DNA from: JAGLQA01 sp023135565
GTDB lineage: Bacteria > Acidobacteriota > Aminicenantia > UBA2199
Assembly: GCA_030639305.1 (NCBI GenBank)
Contig: DAOWCY010000005.1
Coordinates: 36,793-100,792, forward strand
Direction of reading: 5' to 3'
DNA length: 64,000 nt
The notes below the pieces were generated by a model, which made no database searches, had not been told where the DNA came from, and saw nothing but the letters and a program-made list of their open reading frames with translations. Made by a program: the position numbers and the translations under genes. Below, piece by piece: positions 37,801 through 47,266 of this stretch; position 1 is the first letter of the stretch; each line of letters starts with the position of its first letter.

Positions 37801-40800
37801 GCCGTCGATAGTCTCCAGGTTCGCGCCCTGACTCTCAGCTCCTGTCACATTCCATAAATGCACGATACAGTCAGGCACTTTCCCGGTATTTATAAGTTCC
37901 CGGAATAGGGAGTCATAATCAGCGGGTTCAGCAGGATCGAGGACATATTCCCCTGCACTTACCCGCTTAAAAGCAGTCCCGGCCCGGACAATAACAACAT
38001 CCTGCCGCTGCAGCAGCAGGCATTCTTTCAACCGGGAACCGGGGCCGTAATCAGCGATAAAGAGCAGCCAGCATAATGATTTCCCACCCTCGACGGAACG
38101 GTTTCCTTTTATCGCGGAACGCTCCCATGAGGGTACATAAAACCAATCGCCCATATCGGCTTTTTTACGCAGCCGGGCAGTGCCGGCCATCATTTCTACA
38201 CCGATTTTGAAAGGGTCTCCTTCGATCCAATACTTTTGCCGGTCAAAGGGATAGGTCGGCAGCGGCACGCGGCAGCGCTTTTCTTGTGAATAAAAGGCGG
38301 CCCAATCGATCTTTGCTCCATAAAGCCATATTTGACCCAACCTGTCCAAAAGATAAGCGTTGTCGGGGATATCTTCTTGCGGGTGCCGAACCAGGTTGAT
38401 CACCTGTTGGGATGGTTTCTTGTCTTTATGCTGCCTGACAAATGTACACAATGCCTTGCCCGGACCTACTTCCACCAGCAGGGTGTTGTCTTCGGAAAGC
38501 AGTTCTTGCAGCCCGCGGTTAAACCGGACGGCGCTGCGAATTTGCTTCGACCAGTAAGCGGGATCCTGCGCCTCCCCGGCTTTGATCCAGTGCCCCGACA
38601 CATTCGATATATAAGGAATTTGCGGTTTGTTCAATTTGATTGCTTTTACCTTATCCTCAAATTCCGCCAATATGGGTTCCATCATTTGCGAATGAAAGGC
38701 ATGAGACGTATGCAGGCGGCGGGTTTTATACCCTTTATCCGCCAGTTCTTTCTCAAAAGCATCTATCGCTTCATGGGGGCCGGAAACCACGCAGCGCTCA
38801 GAACTGTTCAGGGCTGCCGGGGATATGTCTCCCTTCCCTTCTAATAGGGAAAGCAAGCGCTCTTCCGAAACGGGGACGCTCAACATCGATCCGGGGGGCA
38901 TTTGCTGCATCAACCTACCGCGCTGCACCACCAGGGCGAGGGCGTCTTCCAAAGAAAAAACACCGGCCAGGTGAGCGGCTGCATATTCGCCTATGCTGTG
39001 CCCGATCATGGCTTTGGGTTCGATTCCCCAATGCAAAAGCAATTTCGCCAGCGCATACTCGATAACAAATATAAGGGGCTGGGTGATTTCTGTATTATTT
39101 ATGGGGTCTGAATTAGCCACAGAGGGCACAGAGGACACAGAGGAATTGGACTTATCGGGCTTATCGGACGTATCGGGATCAGAGGCGGGAACTGCCGAAG
39201 ACTGCTCCTGCTGCGGCGGGTAAAGAACCGCTTTTAGATCGAGACCCGACTCTTTCATGATATCGAAACAGCGATCCATTTCCCGGCGGAACAAGGGCTG
39301 CCGGTTGTACAGGCCCAGGCCCATGTTTATGTACTGCGAACCTTGACCGGAAAACATAAAAATAACCGGTTTTCGGTCTCCTTTTACCATATAAGTTTTA
39401 ATTTTCTCCGGGTCCTGAGCGGCCAATACACGCACCGCTTCAGCAGCTCCGGAGCACAAAAACATGCGCCGCTGCTTGAAAGCCCTGCGACCGACCTGCA
39501 GCGTATAGACCACATCGGCGAAATCGATGCCGGGATGCTTTTCTAAATAAACACGCAGGTTTTCAGTCATCCGGGTTAGGGAGGTTTTGCTTTTGGCGGA
39601 GAGCATCACTGTGTAGGGGGGCGCTGAAGATTTTTCCCCGGATGACGGCGCCGGGCCCCCGCTGCCGGCTGCCTGATCCCCCTTGTCCGCATTAGAAGAA
39701 TTGCGGGGAGGGGCTTCTTCCAGGATCATATGGGCGTTTGTTCCACCGATGCCGAAAGCGTTAACCCCGGCTCGCAGCGGTCCCGGGGTGAGGACGCCGG
39801 ATTTCATCGCTGTGGGCTCGGTTACTACATAAAAAGGACTGTTCTCGATATCGAGCTGTGGGTTGGGATTTTCAAAATGAAGGCTGGGGGGTATCGAGCG
39901 GCGTGATAAGATCAATACTGTTTTGATAAACCCGGCTATGCCTGCGGCGCTGTCTAAATGACCGATGTTGGTCTTCACAGATCCTATCCCACAGTAACGC
40001 CGTTTCTCCGAGTCAAAGGCCAATTTTAAGGCGGCAAATTCCACGGGGTCGCCTAAGCTGGTGCCTGTACCGTGCGTTTCGATATAATCTATGGTTTCCG
40101 GTTCAACATCCGCCATTAGCAGCGCGGCTTTGATGACTTCCGCCTGCCCGTCTATACTCGGGGCCGAAAAACCGGCTTTCCTGCTGCCGTCGTTATTGAT
40201 AGCCGAACCTTTGACGACAGCATAAATATGATCCCGGTCCTCTTCAGCCTGGCTCAAAAGTTTCAACATAACGGCTCCAACTCCACTGCCGAAAATCGTT
40301 CCTTTCGCTTTAGAGTCAAAGGCGCGGCATCTCCCGTCAGGAGAACCGATCATGCCTTCCCGGTACATATAACCTCTTTTTTGCGGGAGAAATATTTTCG
40401 CTCCCCCGGCGAGAGCCATGTCGCACTCCCCGCTTAAGATACCCTGGCAGGCCAGGTTTACTGCTACTAAAGAAGTTGAACAGGCGGTATACATGGTAAA
40501 ACTGGGGCCTTTTAAATTCAACTTATAAGAAATATGGGTAGTCATAAAATCTTTATCCCGTAATTGCATTAAAGAAAAATAATCCAGGGTGTCCCCGGCC
40601 CCGGATAACATGGTAAGGGCCTGCCAATCCAGGCCTGAAGCGGCTCCTCCGTAAAGCCCGATAACCCCGGGATAAGTCCCGGAATCATAACCGGCATCCT
40701 CCATCGCCTGCCAAACACACTCATGGAACACTCGCGCCTGGGGGTCCATAACCCTGGCTTCAGCAGGGAGATATTCGAAAAATGAAGCATCGAAATACCC

Positions 40801-41031
40801 GGCTTCAGGCAGTACGCCCCTAACTTTTATATAAGCGGGATTTTTTAGGGTTTCGGGTTCCACTCCGGCTTCTATCAATTCCTCATCGGTAAAATGGGTG
40901 ACGGTTTCAATACCCTTTTTTAAATTCTCCCAATATTCGTCGATATCCCCGGCCCCGGGAAACCTGCCCGCCATACCGATAACCGCTATTTCCAGGCCGG
41001 TTCGCGTGTTTTCCTTGGTGTTTTGCGTCAT
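34858..41031 (-). CDS. Hybrid PKS-NRPS, KS-AT-KR-ACP-C
   Basis: 2057 residues. KS (about 1-440) has active Cys184 in TACSTS, then ETHGTGT and KTNIGHLD. AT (about 545-870) has GHSIGEY (S679) and HAFH, so malonyl-CoA is expected. KR (about 1205-1400) keeps the NADPH loop TGGLGGIG (1212) and the catalytic S...YNAAN set, so the beta-keto group should be reduced to a hydroxyl; no DH or ER is present. ACP Ser is at about 1544 (GGDSLKV). A C domain follows, with HHIISDG at 1730, which joins the ketide to the Ile of the next subunit. The tail is ESDFEF. The AT N-terminus contains an insert coded by 9-bp-period repeats. The start ATG overlaps the upstream stop as TGATG, with AAGGAG upstream. Confidence 0.96.
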   Translation of the reverse strand: MTQNTKENTRTGLEIAVIGMAGRFPGAGDIDEYWENLKKGIETVTHFTDEELIEAGVEPETLKNPAYIKVRGVLPEAGYFDASFFEYLPAEARVMDPQARVFHECVWQAMEDAGYDSGTYPGVIGLYGGAASGLDWQALTMLSGAGDTLDYFSLMQLRDKDFMTTHISYKLNLKGPSFTMYTACSTSLVAVNLACQGILSGECDMALAGGAKIFLPQKRGYMYREGMIGSPDGRCRAFDSKAKGTIFGSGVGAVMLKLLSQAEEDRDHIYAVVKGSAINNDGSRKAGFSAPSIDGQAEVIKAALLMADVEPETIDYIETHGTGTSLGDPVEFAALKLAFDSEKRRYCGIGSVKTNIGHLDSAAGIAGFIKTVLILSRRSIPPSLHFENPNPQLDIENSPFYVVTEPTAMKSGVLTPGPLRAGVNAFGIGGTNAHMILEEAPPRNSSNADKGDQAAGSGGPAPSSGEKSSAPPYTVMLSAKSKTSLTRMTENLRVYLEKHPGIDFADVVYTLQVGRRAFKQRRMFLCSGAAEAVRVLAAQDPEKIKTYMVKGDRKPVIFMFSGQGSQYINMGLGLYNRQPLFRREMDRCFDIMKESGLDLKAVLYPPQQEQSSAVPASDPDTSDKPDKSNSSVSSVPSVANSDPINNTEITQPLIFVIEYALAKLLLHWGIEPKAMIGHSIGEYAAAHLAGVFSLEDALALVVQRGRLMQQMPPGSMLSVPVSEERLLSLLEGKGDISPAALNSSERCVVSGPHEAIDAFEKELADKGYKTRRLHTSHAFHSQMMEPILAEFEDKVKAIKLNKPQIPYISNVSGHWIKAGEAQDPAYWSKQIRSAVRFNRGLQELLSEDNTLLVEVGPGKALCTFVRQHKDKKPSQQVINLVRHPQEDIPDNAYLLDRLGQIWLYGAKIDWAAFYSQEKRCRVPLPTYPFDRQKYWIEGDPFKIGVEMMAGTARLRKKADMGDWFYVPSWERSAIKGNRSVEGGKSLCWLLFIADYGPGSRLKECLLLQRQDVVIVRAGTAFKRVSAGEYVLDPAEPADYDSLFRELINTGKVPDCIVHLWNVTGAESQGANLETIDGIQDTGLFSLLEIARAIGSRGITNNIKMAVVSDGLHEVMGDEILHPGKAALLGAVKVIPLEYPTIQCKNIDIPAAASMHGNSRVELLLQELHSDFSHRVTAIRGSYSWAPTVKPVRLDGVEGVGRRFREGGVYLITGGLGGIGFTLAEYLARAVKARLILVGSSPFPSRAEWSSRLESHGEKDKVNLKIKKIKEWENLGAEVMIVRADVSNLEQMQDVFSRAKERFGPVNGILHTAGVGDYHGVIQRRNRRMTESVLAPKVKGTLVFDKILTELDAAPDFFVLFSSLGNNLYIENFGQVGYNAANEFLEAYACYRAGKNGVYTLAINWCGWKEVGMAAAAIERRASQGNRSQNSENRFSGAVTPLEGVEIFKRLMEKDLSRVAVSTRDLNALFEHLLREKSREAGVDEDAAEESLSSSYEMLQRPELGSEYAAPGNKTEQTLAKTWQNFFGINRVGIHDDFFELGGDSLKVMTVASHIHKALNIDIPLQVFFSRPTIKKLAEYILENSGEDVYISIKPAEEKEYYLLSSAQKRIYIAHQLEKDSIVYNQPTLKKLILETDFDKEKIEKTFRKLIRRHDSLRTYVELLDKEPVQKILHSREIEFNVEYYDTGNERTLQDIINDFVRPFDLGRAPLFRAVLIKIADKEYILMADFHHIISDGLSHQVFVSEFIRLYGGESLPALRLQYKDYSGWQNFLIRSGEIKKQEEYWLKEFSGGLSQLDLPADYERPEVQDFAGDMTRFDIDGEALEKLRAYVKSSGATMFIVVFTIFNVFLYKLTGREDIIIGTVAMGRRHTDLESIIGMFVNTLVLRNYPGGEKTFAGFLKEVRERTLQAFDNQDYQFEDLVDKMQVKRDAGRNPIFDVMYTHRSEKVEAPPGDAAGTAEEEQPGIENENYGYKGTQSKFDLILTSIERTECLILALTYSTALFKRATIERFIKYFKEVLAAITGDEDIKLKDIEISHDLGEVKSDIYQGIESDFEF
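39117..39180 (-). repeat. 9-bp-period repeats in the AT N-terminus of the KS-AT-KR PKS
   Basis: Two families joined head to tail: three units of the TCTGTGTCC type and four of the GATAAGTCC type. They are translated as Ser-Ser-Val and Asp-Lys-Ser/Pro triplets. The other PKS in the window lacks this stretch at the same place. Confidence 0.8.
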
Positions 41032-44000
41032 CAGGACGTTCTCCTTTTTCTCATATTTCTCATCTGCCGCAGCCGGTTACCGCCCTCTTTTTTTTCAGCA
41101 GTGCGGTCGATCATCAGGCTGTAGTTTTCCTCTTCCAGGTACCGGGCAAAAGCGCCTACCGTGGGATAACGAAACATCATCACCAGGGGTAAATCCCGCT
41201 CGAATACTTGCTTCAATTTGTCGTTTATTTTGATAAAATCAAGGGAATTACCTCCCAGGTCGAAAAAATTACCGGCAGTACCGATTTTTTCCAATGCCAG
41301 CACTTCCGCCCAGATATCCGCAATTATCTTCTCATTGGCACTTTGCGGGGCTATATAATCCGTGCCGGTTTTAACCTGGGGAACAGGTAAACTTTTCCTG
41401 TCCAATTTCCCATTGGGAGTTAAAGGCAATGTTTCCAACTGCATAAAATATGCGGGTATCATATATTCAGGCAGTTCCCCGGATAAATAGTCCCTGATCG
41501 ACTGCACTTCTATCTTTTCCCCAGGCACTATGTAAGCGCACAAATACTTCTTGCCGGATTCCTTTTCATAAACGGTAACCAGCGCTTCCTTTATTTCTTT
41601 TTTCTTTAACAGGAGACTTTCGATCTCACCGAGTTCGATGCGGAATCCCCTGATCTTAACCTGCCGGTCGATACGGTCTAAAAACTCTATACTGCCTCCG
41701 GGTAACCAGCGGCACCTATCCCCGGTGCGATAGAGAGTGATCGGTGATCTGTGACCGGTGAGTTTTGAGAGGCGGTTATCGAGATTTTTAGAGGGTGGGG
41801 GCGCCGCCCCCTCGCCGGTTTTGTATAAATAATCGCCTTCGATATTTTCGAATATGTTTCTCACGAATGATTTTGCACTTTTTTCGGGATCGTTCAGGTA
41901 ACCCGGCGCCAGACCATCCCCGGCAATATACAATTCCCCACTCACATTAACGGGACACATCCGCAGCCCTTTGTCTAAAACAAGCAAAACCGCATTGGCC
42001 ACCGGTATGCCGATAGGAATACCGGATAACATCCGGTAACCTTCTCCTGTTTTGTCGATTTCCAATACCGCAGAGATAATAGTGGCCTCGGTGGGCCCAT
42101 ACATATTATATATGCGACAATCCTCACTTACTGTTTCATAACTGCGTTTTAACAGGTCGCCGGTCAACCTCTCGGCGCCTAAACACAAATGTTTCAGGGT
42201 GCTCAGCATAACCGGCTCCGGGGAATCCGTGCCGATCACAACCTGGTACTGGGAAGGCGTGCTGTGCAATACCGTAATCTTTTTCCGATTGATAAAATTA
42301 ACATAAGCGGCGGAATCGAGCATTAACTCCTCACTGACGATATATAAACTTGCTCCTGTTGTCAGCGTTATAAAGATCTCCCATACCGACCAATCGAAAA
42401 AATAAGAGAGATTCTGCACAACACGATGGGCAGCGTCCAGTTCCAGGTGTTTATATCCCCAATGAATAAGGGGGCAAAAATTGGCATGGGTAATAGGAAC
42501 GCCTTTGGGAATCCCGGTAGAACCGGAAGTATAAATGATATAAGCCAATGGCGATCCACCGGGCAACGCGGAAGAATAGGACTTAGAAGACATATGGGAC
42601 GAATAAAAAACTGGGGTGGAGATTCCCGGTTCCCCAGCCTTATCCGTAACCGGGTCATCCAAATATACGGTTTGCCCGGGCCAATTCTCAAATAGGGCAG
42701 CTTCTTTAGATAAACTGCGGCTGGTTAACAATAATTTTGCGCTGCTGTCCCTGAGCATATAGTTGTTTCTCTGCCGGGGGTTCTTGGGGCTCATGGGCAG
42801 GTAAGCCGCGCCTGTTTTTAAGACAGCAGTGATCCCCACTATCATTTCTATAGAACGCTCGATTATAATACCGGCAGTGTCACCGGGCGCTAATCCTGTT
42901 TCCTGCAGCAAGAGAGCAAGCCGGTTCGACTTTTCATTCAATTCTTTATAAGTAAGAATAACATCCCCGGTCTTCGATTTTCGGCCTCCGACCTCCGTAT
43001 TCGATACCAGTGCAGTGGAGTCGGGGGCTGCGGCAGCCTGCTCCTCGAATAACCCGTGGATGGTTTTGGCGATAGGATACTTTGTTTCCCTATTATTAAA
43101 ACTATACAATATCTCCCGCTTCTCTTCCGGAGAAATTATTTCAATATCGAATATTTTAGCCCGCGGGTCTTTTAGGACAGCGGTTACAACCTTCTTGAAA
43201 TAATTTATACAGCGCTCGACGGTTTCTTGCGTGAAAAGTTTCGTGCAGTAAGACAGGTTACAGGACAAAATATCCGCGTTTTCCCGGACGTTTAATGTCA
43301 AATCAAATTTCGCTATTTCATTTTCATATTTATAGGGTTCTAATTTTAAATCGGGTATATCAACCCGCGGTATCCCGGAAGATGCCGGATCAAGACTTTG
43401 CAAAGTAAACATGACATCGAAAAGAGGATTCCTTCCGGCATCCCTGGTTAGGGCTAAAAACTCTACCAGGTCTTCAAACTGGTAGTCCTGGTTCTCGAAA
43501 GCCTTCAATGTGCCGCTTCTTACCTCCACCAGGAATGCTTCAAAAGTCTTGCCGCCCAGGGGATAATTTCTTAAGGCCAGGGTGTTGACAAACATGCCGA
43601 TTATCCCGGACAGATCGGGATGCCTGCGTCCCGCTATCGGAGTGCCTATGACAATATCTTCCCGGCCGCTTATTTTTGAAAGTGAAAGGTTAAATATTGT
43701 AAGCAGTACCATGAACAGGGTGGCGTTATACTTTGCGGCCATCTCATTTAATGCCGCGGTTTCTTCTTCGCAAAGGGTGAAATCGACTGCGCTGCCGGCA
43801 AAACTCTGGATGGCGGGGCGCGGAAAATCCGTAGGTAGATTAAGTACGGGGATTTCTCCGGCAAACTGTTCCTGCCAGTATTGCTCTTGTTTTTTTATCG
43901 ACTCTTTTCCTTTTTCGTTGTTTTGCCATTCCGAATAATCTTTGTACTGGAGATTTAAGGGGGCCAGTTCTTCTCCCGCATACAATACCGGGAATTCCCG

Positions 44001-47000
44001 CAAAAATATCCCCAAAGATAAGCCGTCGGATATAATGTGATGCATGTCCGCCAGGAGCAGGTTCTTGTTTTTCTCCCGGTTGATTAAACCGACCCGCAGC
44101 AGCGGGGCCCGGGAAAGATCAAAAGGACGAATGAACGTTTTTATTATCTCCTCATTTCCTGCTCCCTGCTCCTTGCTCCCGGTGGTATAATATTCGAGTT
44201 CAAATTCTATATCAACGGGTTCATGTATCATTTGCACCGGTTCTCCTGCTTTAATTGCAAAAGATGTGCGCAGACTCTCATGCCGGTTTATCATCTTCCT
44301 GAAAGCACCGGCAAACCGTTCCTTGTCGAGTGCGCCGGACAACCATACGACTATAGGCATATTGTAAAAGGTTTCCCCTTCTCCCATCTGCTGCAGGATA
44401 TAAAGCCGCTTCTGCGCCGCGGATAAGGAGTAATAATCCTTTGCTTGCGCCCGTTCCAGGCCTGAAAATCTACTTTTCCCAGCTCGCTCGATATAACCGG
44501 ACAGGCCTCTTATGGTGGGGTTTTCGAATACTTCCGTGTAAGGGAGGTCAATATCGAATCTCTTGTATACCTGCCCGGTCAACCTGGTTATGGATAAAGA
44601 GTGTCCACCGCGTTCAAAAAAATTATCATCTATCCCGACGGTTTGCGCCGGCGCGCCCAATATTTCCGCCCATATTTCAACTAATTTCTTTTGTGTTTCA
44701 TCCTTGGGAACGCTGTACTTTGCCCGGGATAACCCGGTTTCCGGCTTCGGTAGAGCTTTCCGGTCTATTTTTCCGCTTGCGGTTAAAGGTATGCGCTCCA
44801 TCTCTACGAAATGAGCGGGCACCATATAACCGGGCAGGCTTTGAGAAAGAAATTCCCGCGGTTCAACGATTGCTGTTTGGGCACTGCCGGTTTCGGCTTC
44901 CCCAAATACGACGTAAGCGCAGAGATATTTTTCCCCGGCCGCGGCGGAAGCCTTACCGGGACTTTCACCGGCTGTAACTACAGCTTCTTTTATGCCTGGA
45001 TGCTTTAACAACCGGTTCTCGATTTCTCCCAACTCAACCCGGAAACCACGAATTTTCACCTGCCGGTCCATCCGGCCAAGGTATTCTATACTGCCGTCAG
45101 GAAGCCATCGAGTTAGGTCGCCGGTTTTGTAGATTCTCCCGGGAATTCCCGGCTCTTGGGGTTTTGGGGAGGGGCCGGGTTTGCATAGATCAAAGGGAAA
45201 TTTCTCCGCGCTGAGTTCCGGGTTATTGAGGTATCCGCGAGCCAGCCCGGCGCCTGAAATACACAGCTCTCCGGGCACTCCTACAGGCAGCAGGCTGTCA
45301 TACTTATCCAAAATGTAAAGCTGGATATTCTGCATAGGCTTACCGATAGGAACACTGCCGCTGCCTTCCCATTTCGCCAGGGAATAACCGCAAGCATACA
45401 CCGTACCTTCGGTGGGGCCATATATGTTCTCTAATCGAATTCCCGTATTTAAAACCTGGAATTTTTTTACCGGTTCGGGCAGCAGGGCTTCCCCGGCGGC
45501 AAAAATATATTTTAAAGTAGACAACTTATGTATGTTCCGGGAATCCAATTCATCCACGAATACATTAAACATGGAGGGAACAAAATTTATATGAGTTACG
45601 GCTGCATTCGCTATCGCATCGACTATCCTGCGCGGATATTTCTCAGCGCCGGGCTCCAGTATCGCTAACCTGCCGCCGGCAAAAAACCAGCCGAATAGTT
45701 CAGTCACGGAGACATCGAACATATAGGATGTTTTAAATAGGTAAACGCCGGATTCTTCTAAGGGATACTTCCTTTGTAAGGCAGTTAGTATATTGACTGC
45801 CGCTTTATGTTCTACCAGTACTCCTTTGGGTTTGCCGGTGGAACCGGAGGTGTAAATCACATAGGCCGGATGTGAGGAATAAGACTTCGAAGACATATAG
45901 GACGAATGTTTTGCCCTGCTCGATCTCTTTTTTTCCTCAACCCGGGCTTCAGCTCCAACTTCAGCCTGGGATCGAGACCCGGGTTTAGCAGCAGCCGGTG
46001 AATCTATAAAAACCGTCTCTCCCTGCCAATCATCCAACTCAATAGCCGCACTGCGCAAATTCCCGGTGATGATCAGCAGCCCGGCACTGCTGTCGTTCAA
46101 TATATAACGCTTTCTCTGCGCGGGATAACCGGGTTCGATAGGCAAATACGCGGCTCCTGATTTTAATATGGCAAAAATTCCGATAACCATCTCTATGGAA
46201 CGTTCTACCATTATCCCTACTAAAACGCCGGATCCGGCTCCCTTTTCGGCCAGTTCTAAAGTGAGGCTGTTTGCTTCCCGGTCCAATTGCTTGTAAGTCA
46301 ACTGGAGACACGGCCCATAAGTCTTGTCCACTTGTTGATCCCGGCTTTCTCCCCGCTGCATTTCCTGCCCGGCACACTGCACTGTTAAAGCAATATTGTC
46401 CGGCGTTCTAACTGCCTGTTCTTCAAACAACCGGTGAATCGCCTTGCCTGCCGGGAAAGGAAATTCCGTGTCGTTAAAATCATACGACAACTGCTTCTTT
46501 TCTTCTTGCGACAACAATTCCACTTCGCATATTTTAATATCCGGTTTAGAAAGGGTGTCATGTAACAATTTCCGGGCATGAAGAATAACCCGTTCCATGG
46601 TTGTTTTTTCAAACAAATCCGGGTTGAATTCCAACCGGCAGGCAATTTCATCGTCCTTTCTCGTAAAAGAGAATAGGGTGTCCGGTTTTATATGACTGAG
46701 GTAACTCCTATCATGAATATTCTCTACTACTACCGCTACATCAAACAGGGGGGAAGCTCCTCCAAAAGAAAAAAGATTTAATCGCGGAGTTAATACTTCA
46801 ATGGGATAATTTTGATTTTCTTCCGCTTCATTAACGGTCTCTTTTACGGAGAGCAGCAATTCCCGGAAAGTCATTTCCCTTTTTATCTTATTTCTTAAAA
46901 CCAACACGGTATTGACAAAATCTTCTTTAACTTCCTGTTTATAAATAGGTGCCCCGACGATAATATCGCTGTTCCCGCTGTATTTATGCAGCAAAAGAAC

Positions 47001-47252
47001 AAGCTGCGCCGTAAGAATCATATATAAGGCATAATCCGATTCCTTGCTCAATCTTTTTAATCCTGTAAAGAGTTCACCGCTGAATGTAAATTTCACCCGG
47101 TCCTTACCGGCGTCTTTTTCGCTTGTTTTGAAATCCTTTGGAAACCCGGTTTTAGTCAGGTCACCGGATAACTTAGCCAACCAATAATCTCTTTCTTTGA
47201 CATTCCGGTTAGCTGCCAGCATCAAAATATCGGAATAACTTCTACCCTGCAT
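41031..47252 (-). CDS. NRPS, half-C-A-PCP-C-A-PCP
   Basis: 2073 residues. Residues 1-270 are a condensation C-lobe without HHxxxDG. The first A domain (about 280-835) reads D-V-T-N-F-A-I-V-Y (no match known to me). PCP1 Ser is at about 885. C has HHIISDG at 1071. The second A domain (about 1375-1950) reads D-W-W-H-L-L-M-I-I, nearly the same as two other A domains in the window. PCP2 Ser is at about 2003. The protein ends in a basic tail (MRNMRKRRTS) directly before a PKS, like the Gly-ending subunit at 2585-7756. Both A domains carry repeat-encoded inserts of Ser/Tyr/Lys-rich sequence before A3, and the second also one before A7. TAGGAG lies about 10 nt before the ATG. Confidence 0.95.
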   Translation of the reverse strand: MQGRSYSDILMLAANRNVKERDYWLAKLSGDLTKTGFPKDFKTSEKDAGKDRVKFTFSGELFTGLKRLSKESDYALYMILTAQLVLLLHKYSGNSDIIVGAPIYKQEVKEDFVNTVLVLRNKIKREMTFRELLLSVKETVNEAEENQNYPIEVLTPRLNLFSFGGASPLFDVAVVVENIHDRSYLSHIKPDTLFSFTRKDDEIACRLEFNPDLFEKTTMERVILHARKLLHDTLSKPDIKICEVELLSQEEKKQLSYDFNDTEFPFPAGKAIHRLFEEQAVRTPDNIALTVQCAGQEMQRGESRDQQVDKTYGPCLQLTYKQLDREANSLTLELAEKGAGSGVLVGIMVERSIEMVIGIFAILKSGAAYLPIEPGYPAQRKRYILNDSSAGLLIITGNLRSAAIELDDWQGETVFIDSPAAAKPGSRSQAEVGAEARVEEKKRSSRAKHSSYMSSKSYSSHPAYVIYTSGSTGKPKGVLVEHKAAVNILTALQRKYPLEESGVYLFKTSYMFDVSVTELFGWFFAGGRLAILEPGAEKYPRRIVDAIANAAVTHINFVPSMFNVFVDELDSRNIHKLSTLKYIFAAGEALLPEPVKKFQVLNTGIRLENIYGPTEGTVYACGYSLAKWEGSGSVPIGKPMQNIQLYILDKYDSLLPVGVPGELCISGAGLARGYLNNPELSAEKFPFDLCKPGPSPKPQEPGIPGRIYKTGDLTRWLPDGSIEYLGRMDRQVKIRGFRVELGEIENRLLKHPGIKEAVVTAGESPGKASAAAGEKYLCAYVVFGEAETGSAQTAIVEPREFLSQSLPGYMVPAHFVEMERIPLTASGKIDRKALPKPETGLSRAKYSVPKDETQKKLVEIWAEILGAPAQTVGIDDNFFERGGHSLSITRLTGQVYKRFDIDLPYTEVFENPTIRGLSGYIERAGKSRFSGLERAQAKDYYSLSAAQKRLYILQQMGEGETFYNMPIVVWLSGALDKERFAGAFRKMINRHESLRTSFAIKAGEPVQMIHEPVDIEFELEYYTTGSKEQGAGNEEIIKTFIRPFDLSRAPLLRVGLINREKNKNLLLADMHHIISDGLSLGIFLREFPVLYAGEELAPLNLQYKDYSEWQNNEKGKESIKKQEQYWQEQFAGEIPVLNLPTDFPRPAIQSFAGSAVDFTLCEEETAALNEMAAKYNATLFMVLLTIFNLSLSKISGREDIVIGTPIAGRRHPDLSGIIGMFVNTLALRNYPLGGKTFEAFLVEVRSGTLKAFENQDYQFEDLVEFLALTRDAGRNPLFDVMFTLQSLDPASSGIPRVDIPDLKLEPYKYENEIAKFDLTLNVRENADILSCNLSYCTKLFTQETVERCINYFKKVVTAVLKDPRAKIFDIEIISPEEKREILYSFNNRETKYPIAKTIHGLFEEQAAAAPDSTALVSNTEVGGRKSKTGDVILTYKELNEKSNRLALLLQETGLAPGDTAGIIIERSIEMIVGITAVLKTGAAYLPMSPKNPRQRNNYMLRDSSAKLLLTSRSLSKEAALFENWPGQTVYLDDPVTDKAGEPGISTPVFYSSHMSSKSYSSALPGGSPLAYIIYTSGSTGIPKGVPITHANFCPLIHWGYKHLELDAAHRVVQNLSYFFDWSVWEIFITLTTGASLYIVSEELMLDSAAYVNFINRKKITVLHSTPSQYQVVIGTDSPEPVMLSTLKHLCLGAERLTGDLLKRSYETVSEDCRIYNMYGPTEATIISAVLEIDKTGEGYRMLSGIPIGIPVANAVLLVLDKGLRMCPVNVSGELYIAGDGLAPGYLNDPEKSAKSFVRNIFENIEGDYLYKTGEGAAPPPSKNLDNRLSKLTGHRSPITLYRTGDRCRWLPGGSIEFLDRIDRQVKIRGFRIELGEIESLLLKKKEIKEALVTVYEKESGKKYLCAYIVPGEKIEVQSIRDYLSGELPEYMIPAYFMQLETLPLTPNGKLDRKSLPVPQVKTGTDYIAPQSANEKIIADIWAEVLALEKIGTAGNFFDLGGNSLDFIKINDKLKQVFERDLPLVMMFRYPTVGAFARYLEEENYSLMIDRTAEKKEGGNRLRQMRNMRKRRTS
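41735..41820 (-). repeat. Repeat insert in the A6-A7 linker (second A domain of the gene at 41031)
   Basis: Contains the GGGGGCGGCGCCCCC-like hairpin and GGTGA units, and duplicates the YKTGE/YRTGD motif as in the inserts at 31975 and 52515. Confidence 0.72.
42571..42604 (-). repeat. 9-bp-period repeat before A3 (second A domain of the gene at 41031)
   Basis: Units of the GTCCTATTC / GTCTTCTAA type are translated as YSSHMSSKSYSS, almost the same as the insert at 45873 in the first A domain of the same protein. Confidence 0.75.
44153..44180 (-). repeat. GGAGCA short-period repeat in a C-domain loop
   Basis: GGAGCAAGGAGCAGGGAGCA-type repeat just before the FIRPFDLS segment, encoding a Lys/Glu/Gly-rich loop. 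The same loop holds a different repeat at 63293-63330. Confidence 0.6.
45873..45907 (-). repeat. 9-bp-period repeat before A3 (first A domain of the gene at 41031)
   Basis: Units GTCCTATAT, GTCTTCGAA, GTCTTATTC on the minus strand are translated as SSYMSSKSYSS before the YTSGSTG motif. Confidence 0.78.
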
Positions 47253-47266
47253 AATATTATTAACTC

